In this document: in pieces, positions 6,992 to 8,207 of the stretch
Numbering within the stretch: position 1 is the stretch's first letter
Layout of the letters: the number at the start of each line of letters is the position of its first letter
Assembly (NCBI GenBank): GCA_029938515.1
Contig: JAOZUU010000104.1
Span: 1-8,207 of the forward strand
DNA: 8,207 bases
DNA from: Desulfobacterales bacterium
GTDB lineage: Bacteria; Desulfobacterota; Desulfobacteria; Desulfobacterales; QNYZ01
Reading direction: 5' to 3'
Notes under the pieces: model-generated
What the model saw: the letters and a program-made list of their open reading frames with translations, nothing else
Databases searched by the model: none
What the model was told of the DNA's origin: nothing
Position numbers and translations under genes: made by a program

Positions 6992-7030
6992 TGCTACAGT
7001 TTCGCACAGTGGGACTGTAGCAATTTTTTT
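6989..7030 (+). terminator. Intrinsic terminator after the HisC-like gene
   Basis: AATTGCTACAGT (6989-7000) and ACTGTAGCAATT (7014-7025) form a perfect 12-bp stem around a 13-base loop, and a run of seven T (7024-7030) follows at once. This is a textbook Rho-independent terminator on the + strand. It marks the end of the transketolase-to-aminotransferase transcript and lies only 29 bases before the next gene's ATG, so that gene depends on readthrough or an internal promoter. Confidence 0.88.
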
Positions 7031-7059
7031 GGTACGATGGATACTGGCCGGAGATATGG

Positions 7060-7905
7060 ATGGATATATATTATATTGACGGGGAATTTGTTGCGGAAGA
7101 CAAAGCCGTTATATCGGCGAAAGATTTGGCCGTATTGAGGGGATTTGGGGTATTCGATTTTCTGATTACCTACAACAAGCGGCCATTTTATCTTAAAGAA
7201 CACGTGCAGCGGCTGGAAAATTCGGCCGAAAAAATCGGTCTCACGCTCAACCACACCAACGAAGCGATCTGCGGCATTGTGGAAGAGACGGTTCGACGCA
7301 ACACTCACCATGACGAGTCGAACATCCGGATCGTTTACACCGGCGGCGTAAGCTCGGACGGCGTGACCCCGGAGGGCAACGGTAAATTGATGGTCATGGT
7401 CACCCCCAAGCTGAAGCTGCCCGACTGGTGGTATACGGAAGGGGCCAAGATCATTACCCTTGACACCGAACGCTTTATTCCGGGCGCCAAGAGCACCAAC
7501 TACCTGACGGCCGTTTGGGCCCTTCAGCAGGCCCACCGCCAGGAAGCCATCGAATCGATTTATGTGGACCGGAACAACCGCATGCTCGAAGGTACTACCA
7601 CCAATTTTTATTTTTTTAAAGACAACAATCTCATCACCACCCAATCGGATATTCTGCCGGGCATTACCCGCAGTGTGGTTCTGGAACTGGTGAAAGGCCA
7701 TTTCGATGTCGAACTCAGGGATATCGATAAGGACGAAATCGGTTCCATGAAAGAAGTGTTTATTTCCGCATCCAACAAAGAAATCGTACCGATCATTCGG
7801 ATCAACGATACCGCTGTGGGTGACGGTAAGCCGGGGGCCAACACCCGGAAAGTGATGCAGCTTTTTAAAGACTATACGAGGTTGTACGGGCAGGGTAAGG
7901 TTTGA
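7060..7905 (+). CDS. Class IV aminotransferase (branched-chain / D-amino-acid type)
   Basis: A 281-residue fold-type IV PLP enzyme. The N-terminus has IDGEFV (6-11) and RGFGVFDFL (27-35), followed by [15 protein letters not shown] (47-61). The Schiff-base lysine is Lys144 in GAKSTNYL (142-149), and Glu177 in LEGTTTNF (176-183) binds the pyridine nitrogen. LPGITR (199-204) and [12 protein letters not shown] (234-245) form the phosphate and substrate pocket. The motifs fit BCAT, D-alanine aminotransferase and aminodeoxychorismate lyase broadly; IRIVYTGG (89-96) differs from the BCAT consensus there, and the KSTNYL lysine context is neither classic DAAT nor PabC. Specificity is therefore open. 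GGAG at 7050-7053 is 6 bases before ATG 7060. It sits just beyond a terminator and one base before the alanine racemase start, so it is probably translated with it; that partner favours, but does not prove, use of D-alanine. Confidence 0.87.
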   Translation: MDIYYIDGEFVAEDKAVISAKDLAVLRGFGVFDFLITYNKRPFYLKEHVQRLENSAEKIGLTLNHTNEAICGIVEETVRRNTHHDESNIRIVYTGGVSSDGVTPEGNGKLMVMVTPKLKLPDWWYTEGAKIITLDTERFIPGAKSTNYLTAVWALQQAHRQEAIESIYVDRNNRMLEGTTTNFYFFKDNNLITTQSDILPGITRSVVLELVKGHFDVELRDIDKDEIGSMKEVFISASNKEIVPIIRINDTAVGDGKPGANTRKVMQLFKDYTRLYGQGKV

Positions 7906-7906
7906 C

Positions 7907-8207
7907 ATGAAACCGGCGGATGAGAACACCATGGGGCATCCGTCTCTGACCCGTGCGGAAATCGATCTGAAAGCCCTGGCCCACAACTATCGGGAACTGC
8001 GACGGGTCACGGCCCCCGCGGCCGATATTATGGCGGTGGTCAAGGCCGATGGTTACGGTCACGGCGCCCTTCGGGTAGCGCAGATTGCCCTGGACTGCGG
8101 TGCCAGATTTATAGCGGTGGCACGTTTGGACGAAGCAGTCCAGCTTCGGCAAGCCGGGATCGATGCCCCCATATTGTTGTTTGGATACAGTTTTCCGGCC
8201 GATGTGG
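7907..8207 (+). CDS. alr: Alanine racemase, N-terminal part (runs off the right edge)
   Basis: The 100 residues visible are the start of the fold-type III PLP barrel. They include [17 protein letters not shown] (15-31) and [13 protein letters not shown] (42-54), in which Lys46 is the PLP Schiff-base lysine, then [17 protein letters not shown] (68-84) and PILLFGY (87-93). The enzyme interconverts L- and D-alanine, supplying D-Ala for peptidoglycan and possibly for a D-amino-acid transaminase. ATG 7907 starts one base after the stop of the preceding gene, indicating translational coupling, with a purine-rich AGGGTAAGG (7892-7900) upstream. A second in-frame ATG at 7931 (residue 9) is an alternative start closer to the usual family N-terminus. 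The catalytic tyrosine and C-terminal domain lie outside the window. A biosynthetic (Alr) and a catabolic (DadX) role cannot be told apart here. Confidence 0.93.
   Translation, partial: MKPADENTMGHPSLTRAEIDLKALAHNYRELRRVTAPAADIMAVVKADGYGHGALRVAQIALDCGARFIAVARLDEAVQLRQAGIDAPILLFGYSFPADV

Noticed and set aside
6994..7986. 330-codon open frame on the - strand opposite the class IV aminotransferase
   Set aside because: It mirrors the third-position GC bias of the well-supported + strand gene, and its translation shows no family motif.

Overview
The window looks like part of the chromosome of a Gram-negative, probably anaerobic bacterium. My best guess is the Desulfobacterota/deltaproteobacterial range, but that rests only on the general look of the proteins and the mid-range GC coding style, not on any marker gene. 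Everything recognisable is on the + strand. There are no tRNA or rRNA genes, no CRISPR array, no insertion sequence and no phage gene.

Layout. Bases 1-215 hold the C-terminal end of a choline/ethanolamine kinase-family protein. Bases 216-708 are an AT-rich intergenic stretch with a small patch of inverted and direct repeats (about 293-398), then a sigma-70-like promoter (TTGACA at 553-558, TATTTT at 576-581). A near-perfect 18-bp palindrome (587-604) covers the expected transcription start and contains GTCTATAC, the GTnTAnAC pattern of HutC/FarR-type GntR operators. Next come a divergent single-chain transketolase (709-2604), a HutC-type GntR regulator with a UTRA domain (2686-3438, TTG start), a long transaldolase (3474-4673), alanine dehydrogenase (4711-5823) and a histidinol-phosphate-aminotransferase-like enzyme (5879-6967). 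A strong intrinsic terminator follows (6989-7030). Then come a class IV (BCAT/D-amino-acid) aminotransferase (7060-7905) and, one base after its stop codon, the start of alanine racemase, which runs off the right edge.

How the genes may work together. The first five genes look like one transcription unit controlled by its own GntR repressor through the 587-604 operator. They combine the two ketol/aldol-transfer enzymes of the non-oxidative pentose phosphate pathway with alanine dehydrogenase and an aminotransferase. The last two genes lie beyond a terminator and may have a separate promoter or rely on readthrough. Alanine dehydrogenase (pyruvate to L-Ala), alanine racemase (L-Ala to D-Ala) and a class IV aminotransferase (amino-group transfer, possibly from D-Ala) could together form a D-amino-acid-producing module. 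I know of no named pathway that joins all six enzymes under one GntR repressor. A substrate-inducible sugar/amino-acid pathway is plausible but is inference.
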